From Marinomonas algicola (GTDB taxonomy: Bacteria; Pseudomonadota; Gammaproteobacteria; Pseudomonadales; Marinomonadaceae), in NCBI RefSeq assembly GCF_014805825.1, contig NZ_CP061941.1, forward strand, positions 1,736,001 through 1,800,000: a stretch of DNA of 64,000 nt. Direction: 5' to 3'. The notes beneath the pieces were generated by a model. The model did no database searches, had not been told where the DNA came from, and saw only the letters and a program-made list of their open reading frames with translations. Position numbers and translations under genes: made by a program. Below, piece after piece: positions 46,879-55,573 of this stretch (position 1 is its first letter; each line of letters opens with the position of its first letter).

Positions 46879-48816
46879 ATGCCTGAGATTACTTTGCCTG
46901 ACGGCAGCAAACGTTCGTTTCCAAATTCTGTGACTGTTATGCAGGTTGCGCAAGATATAGGTCCTGGTTTAGCAAAAGCAACCGTTGCTGGACGAGTGAA
47001 TGGTTCTTTAGTTGATGCCTGTGAACTGATTGAAAATGACTCAGAATTGAGTTTGGTCACTGGTAAAGATGAGGATGGTCTAGAAATCATTCGTCACTCT
47101 TTTGCTCATTTAGTGGGGCACGCTATTAAACAGTTATTTCCGACTGCAAAAATGGCTATAGGCCCGACGATCGACAACGGCTTCTATTACGATGTTGCTT
47201 ACGAGCGTCCTTTCACAAATGAGGACATGGCGGCGATTGAGAAGCGCATGCAAGAGCTGGTTAAAAAGGATTATGACGTCGTCAAGGTTATGACGCCTAT
47301 CCAAGAAGCACGAGCTCAATTTGTCGCGCGTGATGAAGATTATAAAGTAGCGTTAATTGATGGGATGGATGAGTCTGTCACCCATGTGGGGCTGTATAAT
47401 CACGAAGAATACATGGATATGTGTCGTGGTCCTCATGTGCCAAATACGAAAGTGTTGCGCCATTTTAAATTGATGAAGCTGGCTGGCGCTTACTGGCGCG
47501 GTGATTCTAATAACGAAATGTTACAGCGTATTTATGGTACGGCTTGGAATGATAAAAAAGAGCTGAAAGCGTATCTGACTCGTTTGGAAGAGGCGGAGAA
47601 AAGGGATCATCGAAAACTAGGTAAGAAACTTGATCTGTTCCACGTTCAAGAAGAAGCGCCTGGGATGGTGTTTTGGCATCCGAAAGGTTGGACTCTGTAT
47701 CAGGAGATAGAGCAATACCTTAGAGTGAAGCAAAGAGAGAATTCATATCACGAAATTAAAACACCTCAAATTGTGGATCGCGTTTTATGGGAAAAATCAG
47801 GTCATTGGGGTAAGTTTAATAGTGGTATGTTCACGACTCACTCAGAAAATCGTGATTATGCTATTAAGCCGATGAATTGCCCTTGCCATATACAAGTGTT
47901 TAATCAGGGGCTAAAAAGCTATCGTGATTTACCTCTAAGGTTTGCTGAGTTTGGCTCTTGTCACCGTAATGAACCATCAGGATCTTTGCATGGTATAATG
48001 CGAGTGCGTAATTTTGTCCAAGATGATGGTCATATTTTTGTAATGGAAGACCAATTGCAAGAAGAGGTGTCTGAATTCATTCGCTTGTTACATGAGGTTT
48101 ATCAAGACTTTGGTTTTACCGATATTATTTATCGTTTATCTACTCGCCCAGAGCAAAGAGTGGGTTCTGATGAAGTATGGGATAAATCTGAAAAAGCCTT
48201 AGCTGATGCATTGGATGCCGCTGATTTGGATTGGCAGGAATTGCCTGGTGAAGGCGCTTTCTATGGTCCAAAAATTGAATTCTCTTTAAAGGATGCTATT
48301 GGTCGCGTCTGGCAATGTGGTACTATACAGGCTGATTTCTCAATGCCAGGCAGATTAAGTGCTCAATTTGTATCGGAAGATGGCTCTAGGCAGACGCCTG
48401 TGATGCTGCACCGAGCAATTGTTGGTTCTTTAGAGCGTTTTATTGGTATTTTGATAGAAGAGACAGAAGGGAGTTTCCCAACTTGGTTGGCTCCTGAACA
48501 AGTTGTAATTATGAATATTACCGATCGACAAGCGGATTTTTGCGAAGATTTAGCAAAAAGATTCAATTCTAATGGCTTTAGAGCAAAACTAGACTTGAGA
48601 AACGAAAAGATCGGGTTTAAAATTCGTGAGCATACAATACAACGTGTGCCTTACCTTATCGTGGTAGGGGATAAAGAAGTTGAGCAACATCAAGTTGCTG
48701 TAAGAACCCGTACCGGCGAAGACCTCGGCGTCATGAGTGTTACTGATTTTGAGGAATTGCTTCGAAAAGAAGTCGCTCGCCGTAGTCGTAAACAAGAATT
48801 GGAGATTTCACTATAA
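46879..48816 (+). CDS. thrS: Threonyl-tRNA synthetase
   Basis: Charges tRNA-Thr. The 645-residue product has an N-terminal TGS domain (MPEITLPDGSKRSFPNS), an editing domain with HSFAHLVGHAIKQLFP, the class II core (KPMNCPCHIQVF with the zinc Cys, RFAEFGSCHRNEPSG, DDGHIF) and a C-terminal anticodon-binding domain. AGGGGAAAAAA precedes the ATG. First gene of the classical thrS-infC-rpmI-rplT-pheST-ihfA order. The five tRNA-Thr genes nearby are its substrates. Confidence 0.98.
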   Translation: MPEITLPDGSKRSFPNSVTVMQVAQDIGPGLAKATVAGRVNGSLVDACELIENDSELSLVTGKDEDGLEIIRHSFAHLVGHAIKQLFPTAKMAIGPTIDNGFYYDVAYERPFTNEDMAAIEKRMQELVKKDYDVVKVMTPIQEARAQFVARDEDYKVALIDGMDESVTHVGLYNHEEYMDMCRGPHVPNTKVLRHFKLMKLAGAYWRGDSNNEMLQRIYGTAWNDKKELKAYLTRLEEAEKRDHRKLGKKLDLFHVQEEAPGMVFWHPKGWTLYQEIEQYLRVKQRENSYHEIKTPQIVDRVLWEKSGHWGKFNSGMFTTHSENRDYAIKPMNCPCHIQVFNQGLKSYRDLPLRFAEFGSCHRNEPSGSLHGIMRVRNFVQDDGHIFVMEDQLQEEVSEFIRLLHEVYQDFGFTDIIYRLSTRPEQRVGSDEVWDKSEKALADALDAADLDWQELPGEGAFYGPKIEFSLKDAIGRVWQCGTIQADFSMPGRLSAQFVSEDGSRQTPVMLHRAIVGSLERFIGILIEETEGSFPTWLAPEQVVIMNITDRQADFCEDLAKRFNSNGFRAKLDLRNEKIGFKIREHTIQRVPYLIVVGDKEVEQHQVAVRTRTGEDLGVMSVTDFEELLRKEVARRSRKQELEISL

Positions 48817-48824
48817 AAGGCAAT

Positions 48825-49358
48825 ATGAACCGCGGACGTCAATCAAGTAAGCAACGTCCGCTAATCAACGAAAACATACAAGCCACCGAAGTACGTTTAA
48901 TAGCGGAAAATGGTGATCAAGTCGGTGTTGTTTCGATTGAAGAAGCACTAAAGGCAGCAGAAGAAGCTAAGTTAGATTTAGTGCAAATTGCAGATTCTGA
49001 TCCTATTGTTTGTAAAATAATGGATTATGGTAAGCATATTTTCGAGCAGAAGAAAGCTAAGGCCGCTCAAAAGAAAAATGCGAAACAAATTCAAGTAAAA
49101 GAAATGAAATTCCGTCCAGGGACGGAGGAAGGGGATTATCAGGTAAAACTCCGCAACCTGATACGTTTCCTTGAAGGTGGGGATAAGGCTAAAGTATCTT
49201 TGAGATACCGCGGTCGTGAAATGGCACATCAGGAGCTTGGTATGCAACTTATGAATCGAGTCGCTTTAGACTTAGAGGAGTATGGTGCAGTAGAGCAAGC
49301 TGCGAAAATGGAAGGTCGTCAATTGACTATGGTGCTAGGCCCCAAAAAGAAGAAGTAA
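48825..49358 (+). CDS. infC: Translation initiation factor IF-3
   Basis: IF-3 binds the 30S subunit and controls start-codon choice. The 177-residue protein shows LINENIQATEVRLI at the N-domain and KEMKFRPGTEEGDYQVKLRN in the C-domain. In E. coli infC starts at a rare AUU codon; here an ATG preceded by AAAAGG at close spacing starts the frame. It follows thrS after eight bases. Confidence 0.97.
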   Translation: MNRGRQSSKQRPLINENIQATEVRLIAENGDQVGVVSIEEALKAAEEAKLDLVQIADSDPIVCKIMDYGKHIFEQKKAKAAQKKNAKQIQVKEMKFRPGTEEGDYQVKLRNLIRFLEGGDKAKVSLRYRGREMAHQELGMQLMNRVALDLEEYGAVEQAAKMEGRQLTMVLGPKKKK

Positions 49359-49425
49359 TTTTGGTTGTCCAATCGGATGGCAGGAAATTGCACTAACATT
49401 AACGAATGCGAAGTGGTTTTTAATA

Positions 49426-49620
49426 ATGAACAAAATTAAGTCACACAGTGGCGCAGCTAAGCGTTTTAAGCGTACTGCGAATGGTTTTAAGCATAAACAG
49501 TCTCATACTAGTCATATTTTGACTAAAAAATCGACTAAGCGTAAGCGTCAACTTCGTGCTTTGCACCAGGTTGCACAGAGCGACAAAGCGTTAATTGTTC
49601 GCATGTTGCCTTACATTTAA
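49426..49620 (+). CDS. rpmI: Ribosomal protein L35
   Basis: A 64-residue basic protein, MNKIKSHSGAAKRFKRTANG to the end, with the L35 pattern KHKQSHTSHILTKKSTKRKR. It is the usual partner of rplT between infC and pheS. Confidence 0.97.
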   Translation: MNKIKSHSGAAKRFKRTANGFKHKQSHTSHILTKKSTKRKRQLRALHQVAQSDKALIVRMLPYI

Positions 49621-49665
49621 GTATTTGGTCATTTTTAGTTAATTAATTAGTAAAAGGTTTATATT

Positions 49666-50022
49666 ATGCCTCGCGTAAAACGTGGTGTTCAGGCTCGTCG
49701 CCGACACAAAAAGATTCTAAAGCAAGCTAAAGGTTATTACGGTGCTCGTAGCCGTGTGTTTCGTGTAGCGAAACAAGCGGTTATCAAAGCGGGTCAATAT
49801 GCATACCGTGACCGTCGTCAGCGTAAACGTCAATTCCGCGCATTGTGGATTGCCCGTATCAACGCAGCGGCACGTATCAATGGTTTGTCTTACAGCCGTT
49901 TCATTGCTGGTTTGAAAAAAGCAGCAATTGAAGTTGACCGTAAAGTATTGGCTGACCTAGCTGTGTACGAGAAAGAAGTTTTTGCTGCAATCGTTGAAAA
50001 AGCGAAAGCAAGCTTGGCTTAA
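49666..50022 (+). CDS. rplT: Ribosomal protein L20
   Basis: 118 residues; opens MPRVKRGVQARRRHKKILKQ and contains KGYYGARSRVFRVAKQAV and SYSRFIAGLKKA, the L20 hallmarks. In E. coli L20 also represses its own operon by binding its mRNA; such regulation here is not tested. A leader peptide and terminator before pheS follow. Confidence 0.98.
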   Translation: MPRVKRGVQARRRHKKILKQAKGYYGARSRVFRVAKQAVIKAGQYAYRDRRQRKRQFRALWIARINAAARINGLSYSRFIAGLKKAAIEVDRKVLADLAVYEKEVFAAIVEKAKASLA

Positions 50023-50035
50023 TTTCTGACGTAGC

Positions 50036-50065
50036 ATGACAGGTTTCTTTGTTCTTATTCTGTAG
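50036..50065 (+). CDS. pheM: Candidate PheM-like leader peptide (9 residues)
   Basis: A short ATG frame encodes MTGFFVLIL and stops, in the gap between rplT and pheS. It contains two adjacent Phe codons, is followed 27 bases later by a perfect terminator hairpin, and stands at the position of the E. coli pheM attenuator peptide. No clear ribosome site precedes it, so translation is uncertain. Confidence 0.4.
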   Translation: MTGFFVLIL

Positions 50066-50091
50066 AAATAAAGAAGTCTGAAGCAGTCTTT

Positions 50092-50130
50092 AATAGGGGA
50101 AGAGCTATGCTCTTCCCCTATTTTATTTTT
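50092..50130 (+). terminator. Terminator/attenuator upstream of pheS
   Basis: AATAGGGGAAGAGC, loop TAT, and its exact complement form a 14-bp stem followed by TTATTTTT. It ends just before the pheS ribosome site, so it must be read through for pheST expression, consistent with attenuation. Confidence 0.8.
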
Positions 50131-50141
50131 GGGAGTAATAA

Positions 50142-51137
50142 ATGGAAAACCTGAAGCAAATTCTCTCGGATGCGCTAGACGCTGTGTCTTCTTCCGAAAG
50201 TGAATCTTCCTTAGATGAGATTCGAGTTAAATATCTTGGTAAGAAAGGCGAGTTGACGGCTGTTTTAAAGCAGCTTGGTAATGTATCGGCTGAAGAGCGC
50301 CCTAAAATTGGTCAGCTTGTCAACGAAGCAAAAGCCCAAGTTCAATTAGAAATAACGAACAAAAAAAACGCATTAGCAGCGATTGCGTTAAACGCCAAGC
50401 TTGCCAATGAAGCCATCGACGTTACTTTGTCTGGTCGCGGTCAAGAAGTGGGCGGTTTGCACCCTGTAACACGAACCCAAGAACGGATTGAGGGTTTCTT
50501 TAAAGGTATTGGATTTGATGTTGTTGGTGGTCCAGAAATAGAAGATGATTATCACAATTTTGAAGCGCTAAATATTCCAGCGCACCATCCTGCTCGCGCT
50601 ATGCAGGATACATTTTATTTTAACGCAAATACTGTTTTGCGTACTCACACGTCTCCTGTTCAAGTTCGAACAATGGAAACATCTCAACCGCCAATCAGGA
50701 TCGTTTGTCCTGGTAGAGTGTATCGTTGCGATTCAGATCAAACTCACACGCCAATGTTCCATCAAGTTGAAGGGTTGCTAATTGATGAGAATATTTCTTT
50801 TGCCGATTTAAAGGGTACATTACAGCAGTTTTTGAATGTGTTCTTTGAAGAAGATGTGAAAACTCGATTCCGCCCGAGTTACTTTCCGTTTACAGAGCCT
50901 TCTATAGAGGTCGATATCTGGCGTATTAATAGTAAGGGTGAAGGCTCTTGGTTAGAGGTTTTGGGTTGCGGTATGGTGCATCCTAAAGTGCTGGAAATGT
51001 CTGGTATTGATTCTGAAAAATACACTGGCTTTGCTTTCGGTATGGGTGTTGAGCGTTTTGCTATGCTGCGCTATCGCGTAGACGACCTGCGTATGTTCTT
51101 TGAGAATGACTTGCGATTCCTTAAACAATTTAATTAA
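50142..51137 (+). CDS. pheS: Phenylalanyl-tRNA synthetase alpha subunit
   Basis: Catalytic subunit of the alpha2-beta2 enzyme that charges tRNA-Phe. The 331-residue protein has an N-terminal coiled coil and the class II core (DDYHNFEALNIPAHHPARAM, RTHTSPVQ, PGRVYRCDSDQTH, EVLGCGMVHP, GFAFGMGVERFAMLRY). GGGAG precedes the ATG. pheT follows after 25 bases. Confidence 0.98.
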   Translation: MENLKQILSDALDAVSSSESESSLDEIRVKYLGKKGELTAVLKQLGNVSAEERPKIGQLVNEAKAQVQLEITNKKNALAAIALNAKLANEAIDVTLSGRGQEVGGLHPVTRTQERIEGFFKGIGFDVVGGPEIEDDYHNFEALNIPAHHPARAMQDTFYFNANTVLRTHTSPVQVRTMETSQPPIRIVCPGRVYRCDSDQTHTPMFHQVEGLLIDENISFADLKGTLQQFLNVFFEEDVKTRFRPSYFPFTEPSIEVDIWRINSKGEGSWLEVLGCGMVHPKVLEMSGIDSEKYTGFAFGMGVERFAMLRYRVDDLRMFFENDLRFLKQFN

Positions 51138-51162
51138 TTTATAACGGCTCAAGGTACTTTCT

Positions 51163-53547
51163 ATGAAATTTAGTGAGAATTGGCTAAGAGAGTGGGTCAA
51201 TCCTGCGATTAGCAGTGACGAGTTAATGGCTCAAATTACAATGGCTGGACTGGAAGTCGATGAAGTTTCTGGTGTAGCAAATGAGTTTTTGGGCGTGGTT
51301 GTCGCTGAAATTATTGATGCGGAGCCTCACCCTAATGCAGATAAATTGCGCGTTTGTAAAGTAAGTGACGGCATTGACGTTTATCAAGTTGTTTGTGGGG
51401 CGCCAAATGCACGTGCAGGAATTAAAGTGGCTTTTGCTAAAATTGGTGCCGTTCTGGGTGCAGATTTTAAAATTAAAAAAGCGAAGCTTCGTCAAGTTGA
51501 ATCCATGGGGATGCTTTGTTCAGCGGCTGAGCTAGGTCTGAGTGAAGAGAATGATGGCATCATTGAATTGGCATCGGATGCGCCCTTAGGTGAAGATTTA
51601 CGCCAATATTTGGATTTAAATGACGTCATTATTGATGTTGATCTAACGCCAAATCGCAGCGATTGTTTAAGTATTGCTGGTCTGGCAAGAGAAGTGGGTG
51701 TATTAAATGAGCTTGATACCACCCCAATAGCTGTTTCAGAACACAAGCCTGATATTGAAGATGTTTTTCCAGTAAAAGTAGAGACCCCTTCAGCTTGTCC
51801 TCGTTATTTAGGGCGAGTTATCAAAGGTGTTGATTTGTCCGTGAGCACACCACTTTGGATGGTTGAAAAACTACGTCGCAGTGGTATTCGATCTATTGAC
51901 CCAATTGTTGATATAACAAATTACGTGATGATCGAGCTTGGACAACCAATGCACGCGTTTGATTTGGAGCAGCTGTCAGGTTCTATTGTTGTTCGTATGG
52001 CACAAGAGTCTGAAAAAATTCTTTTATTAGACGGTCAAGAAATCACTCTTCGCCAAGATACTTTAGTTATTGCAGATGAAACGCGTCCTTTAGCTATAGC
52101 AGGTGTTATGGGAGGGGAAGGCTCTGGTGTTTCAGAAGGTACGAAAAATATCTTTTTAGAAAGCGCCTTTTTTGCACCTCTTGCGCTAGCGGGTAAGGCG
52201 AGATCGTATGGCTTACACACAGACAGTTCCCACAGGTTTGAGCGAGGAGTGGATTCACAGTTGCAAAATGAGGCAATTGAACGAGCTACTGCGTTAATAG
52301 TCAGCATTACGGGTGGTCAAGTTGGTCCTGTTGTTGGTGTTGTCGATGAGCCAGAATTACCTCAGTTAAATACGGTGACACTTCGTCGGAAAAAATTGGA
52401 TCAATATTTGGCCGTTTCAGTTGATACGGCTATTGTAACCACTATTTTACAGCGCTTAGGCTTAAATGTAACAGAAGTGACAGACCAGCATTGGGTGGTT
52501 CAGTCCGCAAGTCATCGTTTTGATATTGCAATTGAGGCGGATTTAATAGAAGAAGTAGCCCGTGTATATGGCTATGATAACTTGCCTTCGTCTATGCCTG
52601 CCGCGTCAATTGATTTTAGCTCAGTTGAAGAGGCCAAAACGCCGCTACAGACACTAAGATCTACATTGGTTGCTTATGGATATCAAGAGGCTGTTACTTA
52701 TAGTTTTATTGATCCTGTTGTTTCTCAGCAATTTTATCCTGAAATTGAGGCGATCAAACTGGAAAATCCAATTTCGGTTGATATGGGGGTGATGCGCCCA
52801 GGTATTATTCCAGGACTTGTTAAGGCGTATTTACATAATCAAAACCGACAGCAGTCTCGTGTTCGTTTATTTGAAACAGGGCGTCGTTTTATTGGTTCGG
52901 TAGAGGCGTTGTCTGAAATGGACCAGCAGGAGCGTTTGTCAGGCTTAATTGCTGGAGCTGCTTCACCTGAGTCATGGTGTCATGCTAGTGAAAAAGTGGA
53001 TTTTTATGATTTAAAGGCGCATTTAGATGCGTTGTTTGCATTAAATTCAGGAGAGTCCCCAGAGTACCGTCAAACTCAACAAGTGTACTTGCACCCAGGT
53101 CGTTCAGCTGAGGTATTGGTGGGAGGTGAAGTCATTGGTGTGATTGGTCAGTTACACCCTCAATTGTCTAAAACGTTGGGCTGTAATCAGGATGTTTATG
53201 TATTTGATGTCTCTTTAGATGTTGTGCTTAATGGGAAATTACCGCGTTACCAACCCATTTCGAAATTTCCTGAGGTTAGGCGTGATTTAGCTTTGTTGGT
53301 GGATAAAGAGACGGTCGCAAAATCTTTGCAAGAAGTCATTCTGTCAGTAGCTGGTGATGGCTTTAAAGAAGTGCATATTTTTGACGTTTATCAGGGCCAA
53401 GGTATTGATGAATCGAAAAAAAGTATCGCTTTGGGCTTGACGTGGCAGCATCCTTCACACACTCTTAGTGATGAAGAAATAAACAATTCGTTAGATATTA
53501 TCGTCAGTGAGCTGAATTCGAAGTTAGGTGCGGTAATTAGGGGGTAA
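51163..53547 (+). CDS. pheT: Phenylalanyl-tRNA synthetase beta subunit
   Basis: The 794-residue beta subunit contains an EMAP-type tRNA-binding domain (HPNADKLRVCKV), the editing B3/B4 region, B5 and a C-terminal FDX-ACB domain (PISKFPEVRRDLALLVDKE). It ends MGLTW-like, with the last residues SKLGAVIRG. ihfA starts three bases after its stop, so the two are coupled. Confidence 0.97.
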   Translation: MKFSENWLREWVNPAISSDELMAQITMAGLEVDEVSGVANEFLGVVVAEIIDAEPHPNADKLRVCKVSDGIDVYQVVCGAPNARAGIKVAFAKIGAVLGADFKIKKAKLRQVESMGMLCSAAELGLSEENDGIIELASDAPLGEDLRQYLDLNDVIIDVDLTPNRSDCLSIAGLAREVGVLNELDTTPIAVSEHKPDIEDVFPVKVETPSACPRYLGRVIKGVDLSVSTPLWMVEKLRRSGIRSIDPIVDITNYVMIELGQPMHAFDLEQLSGSIVVRMAQESEKILLLDGQEITLRQDTLVIADETRPLAIAGVMGGEGSGVSEGTKNIFLESAFFAPLALAGKARSYGLHTDSSHRFERGVDSQLQNEAIERATALIVSITGGQVGPVVGVVDEPELPQLNTVTLRRKKLDQYLAVSVDTAIVTTILQRLGLNVTEVTDQHWVVQSASHRFDIAIEADLIEEVARVYGYDNLPSSMPAASIDFSSVEEAKTPLQTLRSTLVAYGYQEAVTYSFIDPVVSQQFYPEIEAIKLENPISVDMGVMRPGIIPGLVKAYLHNQNRQQSRVRLFETGRRFIGSVEALSEMDQQERLSGLIAGAASPESWCHASEKVDFYDLKAHLDALFALNSGESPEYRQTQQVYLHPGRSAEVLVGGEVIGVIGQLHPQLSKTLGCNQDVYVFDVSLDVVLNGKLPRYQPISKFPEVRRDLALLVDKETVAKSLQEVILSVAGDGFKEVHIFDVYQGQGIDESKKSIALGLTWQHPSHTLSDEEINNSLDIIVSELNSKLGAVIRG

Positions 53548-53550
53548 TTT

Positions 53551-53850
53551 ATGGGTGCGTTGACAAAAGCAGATATTGCAGAAAATTTAGTTGACCAGTT
53601 AAGTGTCAGTAAAAAAGATGCTAAAGATTTGGTTGAAGGCTTTTTCGATGTCATTAGAGAGACTCTTGTTGCTAGAGAGCAGGTTAAGTTATCTGGCTTT
53701 GGCAACTTTGAAGTCCGAGAAAAAAGTCAGCGCCCTGGTCGGAATCCGAAAACGGGTGAAGAGATCCCTATCACCGCCAGAACGGTGGTTACCTTTAGGC
53801 CGGGTCAAAAGCTTAAGACCAAGGTCGATGTCTATATGAAGGACAGGTAA
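53551..53850 (+). CDS. ihfA: Integration host factor subunit alpha
   Basis: A 99-residue DNA-bending protein that forms IHF with IhfB. MGALTKADIAENL, GFGNFEVREKSQRPGRN and the arm region with PKTGEEIPI are diagnostic; the DNA-intercalating Pro is in RNPKTG. IHF is also needed for many sigma-54 promoters, such as the TRAP promoter in this window, and many tyrosine recombinases. Confidence 0.96.
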   Translation: MGALTKADIAENLVDQLSVSKKDAKDLVEGFFDVIRETLVAREQVKLSGFGNFEVREKSQRPGRNPKTGEEIPITARTVVTFRPGQKLKTKVDVYMKDR

Positions 53851-53898
53851 TCTTTAGATCTAGATGCACTGCCGTAATATCGAACGGGTGAAAGTATC

Positions 53899-53936
53899 AA
53901 GCCACACAGTCCTAATTGTCTGTGTGGCTTTTTTCT
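53899..53936 (+). terminator. Terminator after ihfA
   Basis: AAGCCACACAG, a 10-base loop, and CTGTGTGGCTT form an 11-bp stem followed by TTTT, closing the thrS-to-ihfA unit. Confidence 0.9.
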
Positions 53937-54019
53937 GTTTGTTTCGTTGGTTTTTTAGACAGTTAGCCTTTTATGGGTAACTTCTTGATGAATATACAAA
54001 CAATGTAAGTAAACTTTAT

Positions 54020-54077
54020 TAAATTAAACTAAAAAAATAAAAAAAACTCTTCCCTTTTCAGATCGTTATAGTAATAT
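54020..54077 (+). promoter_or_regulatory. Probable promoter of the tRNA cluster
   Basis: An A/T tract (AAATTAAACTAAAAAAATAA and more) resembles an UP element. It is followed by a weak -35-like TTCCCT, 16 bases and a -10 TAATAT, then a GC-rich discriminator ACGCACCCG of the kind in stringently controlled stable RNA promoters. About 50 bases before the first tRNA. Confidence 0.45.
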
Positions 54078-54126
54078 ACGCACCCGCTGGCAACGACAAG
54101 TTCTTTGTCAGCAGAAGGTTATCAGG

Positions 54127-54203
54127 CGGGGCGTAGCGCAGTCTGGTAGCGCACTAGCATGGGGTGTTAGTGGTCGCAGGTTCAAATCCTGCCGTCCCGA
54201 CCA
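54127..54203 (+). tRNA. tRNA-Pro(GGG)
   Basis: 77-base cloverleaf with encoded CCA: acceptor CGGGGCG/CGTCCCG, T-loop TTCAAAT, anticodon stem CTAGC/GTTAG enclosing ATGGGGT, anticodon GGG. First gene of the tRNA cluster. Confidence 0.96.
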
Positions 54204-54215
54204 AGTAGTGATTTA

Positions 54216-54291
54216 GCCGCTATAGCTCAGTTGGTAGAGCATCTGACTTGTAATCAGGGGGTCCCGAGTTCGACTCTTGGTGGCGGCACCA
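54216..54291 (+). tRNA. tRNA-Thr(TGT), copy 1
   Basis: 76 bases with CCA; anticodon TGT in loop CTTGTAA. Acceptor GCCGCTA/TGGCGGC. Confidence 0.97.
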
Positions 54292-54341
54292 TTATTTGAT
54301 TAGACCATTGAATGAAATGTTTTTTGTAATATTTCTACGAA

Positions 54342-54417
54342 GCCGATATAGCTCAGTTGGTAGAGCATCTGACTTGTAATCAGAGGGTCCCGAGTTCGAC
54401 TCTTGGTGTCGGCACCA
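54342..54417 (+). tRNA. tRNA-Thr(TGT), copy 2 (variant acceptor stem)
   Basis: Same anticodon; acceptor GCCGATA/TGTCGGC carries a compensated C-G to A-T pair relative to copy 1, so it folds normally. Confidence 0.97.
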
Positions 54418-54446
54418 CTTAGGTGTTATCGTAGAATTAAAATGTT

Positions 54447-54522
54447 GCCGCTATAGCTCAGTTGGTAGAGCATCTGACTTGTAATCAGGGGGTCCCGAGT
54501 TCGACTCTTGGTGGCGGCACCA
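54447..54522 (+). tRNA. tRNA-Thr(TGT), copy 3
   Basis: Identical in structure to copy 1, with encoded CCA. Confidence 0.97.
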
Positions 54523-54550
54523 AGCAAAAAAATGAAAAGATTTAAGATAT

Positions 54551-54626
54551 GCCGCTATAGCTCAGTTGGTAGAGCATCTGACTTGTAATCAGGGGGTCCC
54601 GAGTTCGACTCTTGGTGGCGGCACCA
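54551..54626 (+). tRNA. tRNA-Thr(TGT), copy 4
   Basis: Identical in structure to copy 1, with encoded CCA. Confidence 0.97.
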
Positions 54627-54652
54627 TTAAATCAGTAAGAAAATTAAGTAAT

Positions 54653-54728
54653 GCCGCTATAGCTCAGTTGGTAGAGCATCTGACTTGTAATCAGAGGGTC
54701 CCGAGTTCGACTCTTGGTGGCGGCACCA
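54653..54728 (+). tRNA. tRNA-Thr(TGT), copy 5
   Basis: As copy 1 except that the base run after the anticodon stem is AGAGGG rather than AGGGGG, as in copy 2. Confidence 0.97.
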
Positions 54729-54738
54729 CTTAGTTAGC

Positions 54739-54814
54739 GGGTGTGTAGCTCAGTTGGGAGAGCGTCGCCCTTACAAGGCGAATGTCGGGAGTTCGAACCT
54801 CTCCACACCCACCA
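54739..54814 (+). tRNA. tRNA-Val(TAC), copy 1
   Basis: 76 bases with CCA; acceptor GGGTGTG/CACACCC; anticodon TAC in loop CTTACAA. Begins the 253-bp tandem unit. Confidence 0.97.
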
Positions 54815-54861
54815 TCTAAAGCGATGTAAACGCTTCGTCGTCAGACGCAAAATTGATAAAT

Positions 54862-54938
54862 GGAGCGGTAGTTCAGTTGGTTAGAATACCTGCCTGTCAC
54901 GCAGGGGGTCGCGGGTTCGAGTCCCGTCCGTTCCGCCA
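54862..54938 (+). tRNA. tRNA-Asp(GTC), copy 1
   Basis: 77 bases ending GCCA; acceptor GGAGCGG/CCGTTCC; anticodon GTC in loop CTGTCAC. Confidence 0.97.
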
Positions 54939-54991
54939 TTTATCCTAATATGATAATTTGGCAAATTGTTTGAATGCGAAAGCATGAAAAT

Positions 54992-55067
54992 GGGTGTGTA
55001 GCTCAGTTGGGAGAGCGTCGCCCTTACAAGGCGAATGTCGGGAGTTCGAACCTCTCCACACCCACCA
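54992..55067 (+). tRNA. tRNA-Val(TAC), copy 2
   Basis: Identical to copy 1, exactly 253 bases downstream. Confidence 0.97.
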
Positions 55068-55114
55068 TCTAAAGCGATGTAAAGGCTTCGTCGTCAGACG
55101 CAAAATTGATAAAT

Positions 55115-55191
55115 GGAGCGGTAGTTCAGTTGGTTAGAATACCTGCCTGTCACGCAGGGGGTCGCGGGTTCGAGTCCCGTCCGTTCCGCCA
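55115..55191 (+). tRNA. tRNA-Asp(GTC), copy 2
   Basis: Identical to copy 1, exactly 253 bases downstream. Confidence 0.97.
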
Positions 55192-55244
55192 TTTATCCTA
55201 ACGTGATAATTTGGCGAATTGTTTGAATGCGAAAGCATGAAAAT

Positions 55245-55320
55245 GGGTGTGTAGCTCAGTTGGGAGAGCGTCGCCCTTACAAGGCGAATGTCGGGAGTTC
55301 GAACCTCTCCACACCCACCA
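55245..55320 (+). tRNA. tRNA-Val(TAC), copy 3
   Basis: Identical to the other Val copies, third 253-bp unit. Confidence 0.97.
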
Positions 55321-55367
55321 TCTAAAGCAATGTAAACGCTTCGTCGTCAGACGCAAAATTGCTAAAT

Positions 55368-55444
55368 GGAGCGGTAGTTCAGTTGGTTAGAATACCTGCC
55401 TGTCACGCAGGGGGTCGCGGGTTCGAGTCCCGTCCGTTCCGCCA
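55368..55444 (+). tRNA. tRNA-Asp(GTC), copy 3
   Basis: Identical to the other Asp copies, third 253-bp unit. Confidence 0.97.
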
Positions 55445-55497
55445 TTTATCCTAATATGATAATTTGGCAAATTGTTTGAATGCGAAAGCATGAAAAT

Positions 55498-55573
55498 GGG
55501 TGTGTAGCTCAGTTGGGAGAGCGTCGCCCTTACAAGGCGAATGTCGGGAGTTCGAACCTCTCCACACCCACCA
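55498..55573 (+). tRNA. tRNA-Val(TAC), copy 4
   Basis: Last tRNA of the cluster and start of an incomplete fourth unit. Sequence after its CCA no longer resembles the repeat, so the accessory segment begins immediately here. Confidence 0.97.

Larger units (their letters stand above)
54739..55573 (+). repeat. 253-bp tandem repeat carrying tRNA-Val and tRNA-Asp (3.3 copies)
   Basis: Val genes start exactly 253 bases apart four times and Asp genes 253 bases apart three times. Spacers are nearly identical (only scattered single changes, such as GATGTAAACG versus GATGTAAAGG). A clear tandem duplication, with the fourth unit cut off after the Val gene. Confidence 0.95.

Noticed and set aside
55498..55573. 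tRNA-Val(TAC) copy 4 as the attachment site matching the right-hand tRNA fragment
   Set aside because: The 3' ends differ (CACACCCACCA versus AGTCCTACCA) and so do the anticodons, so they are not a direct-repeat pair.
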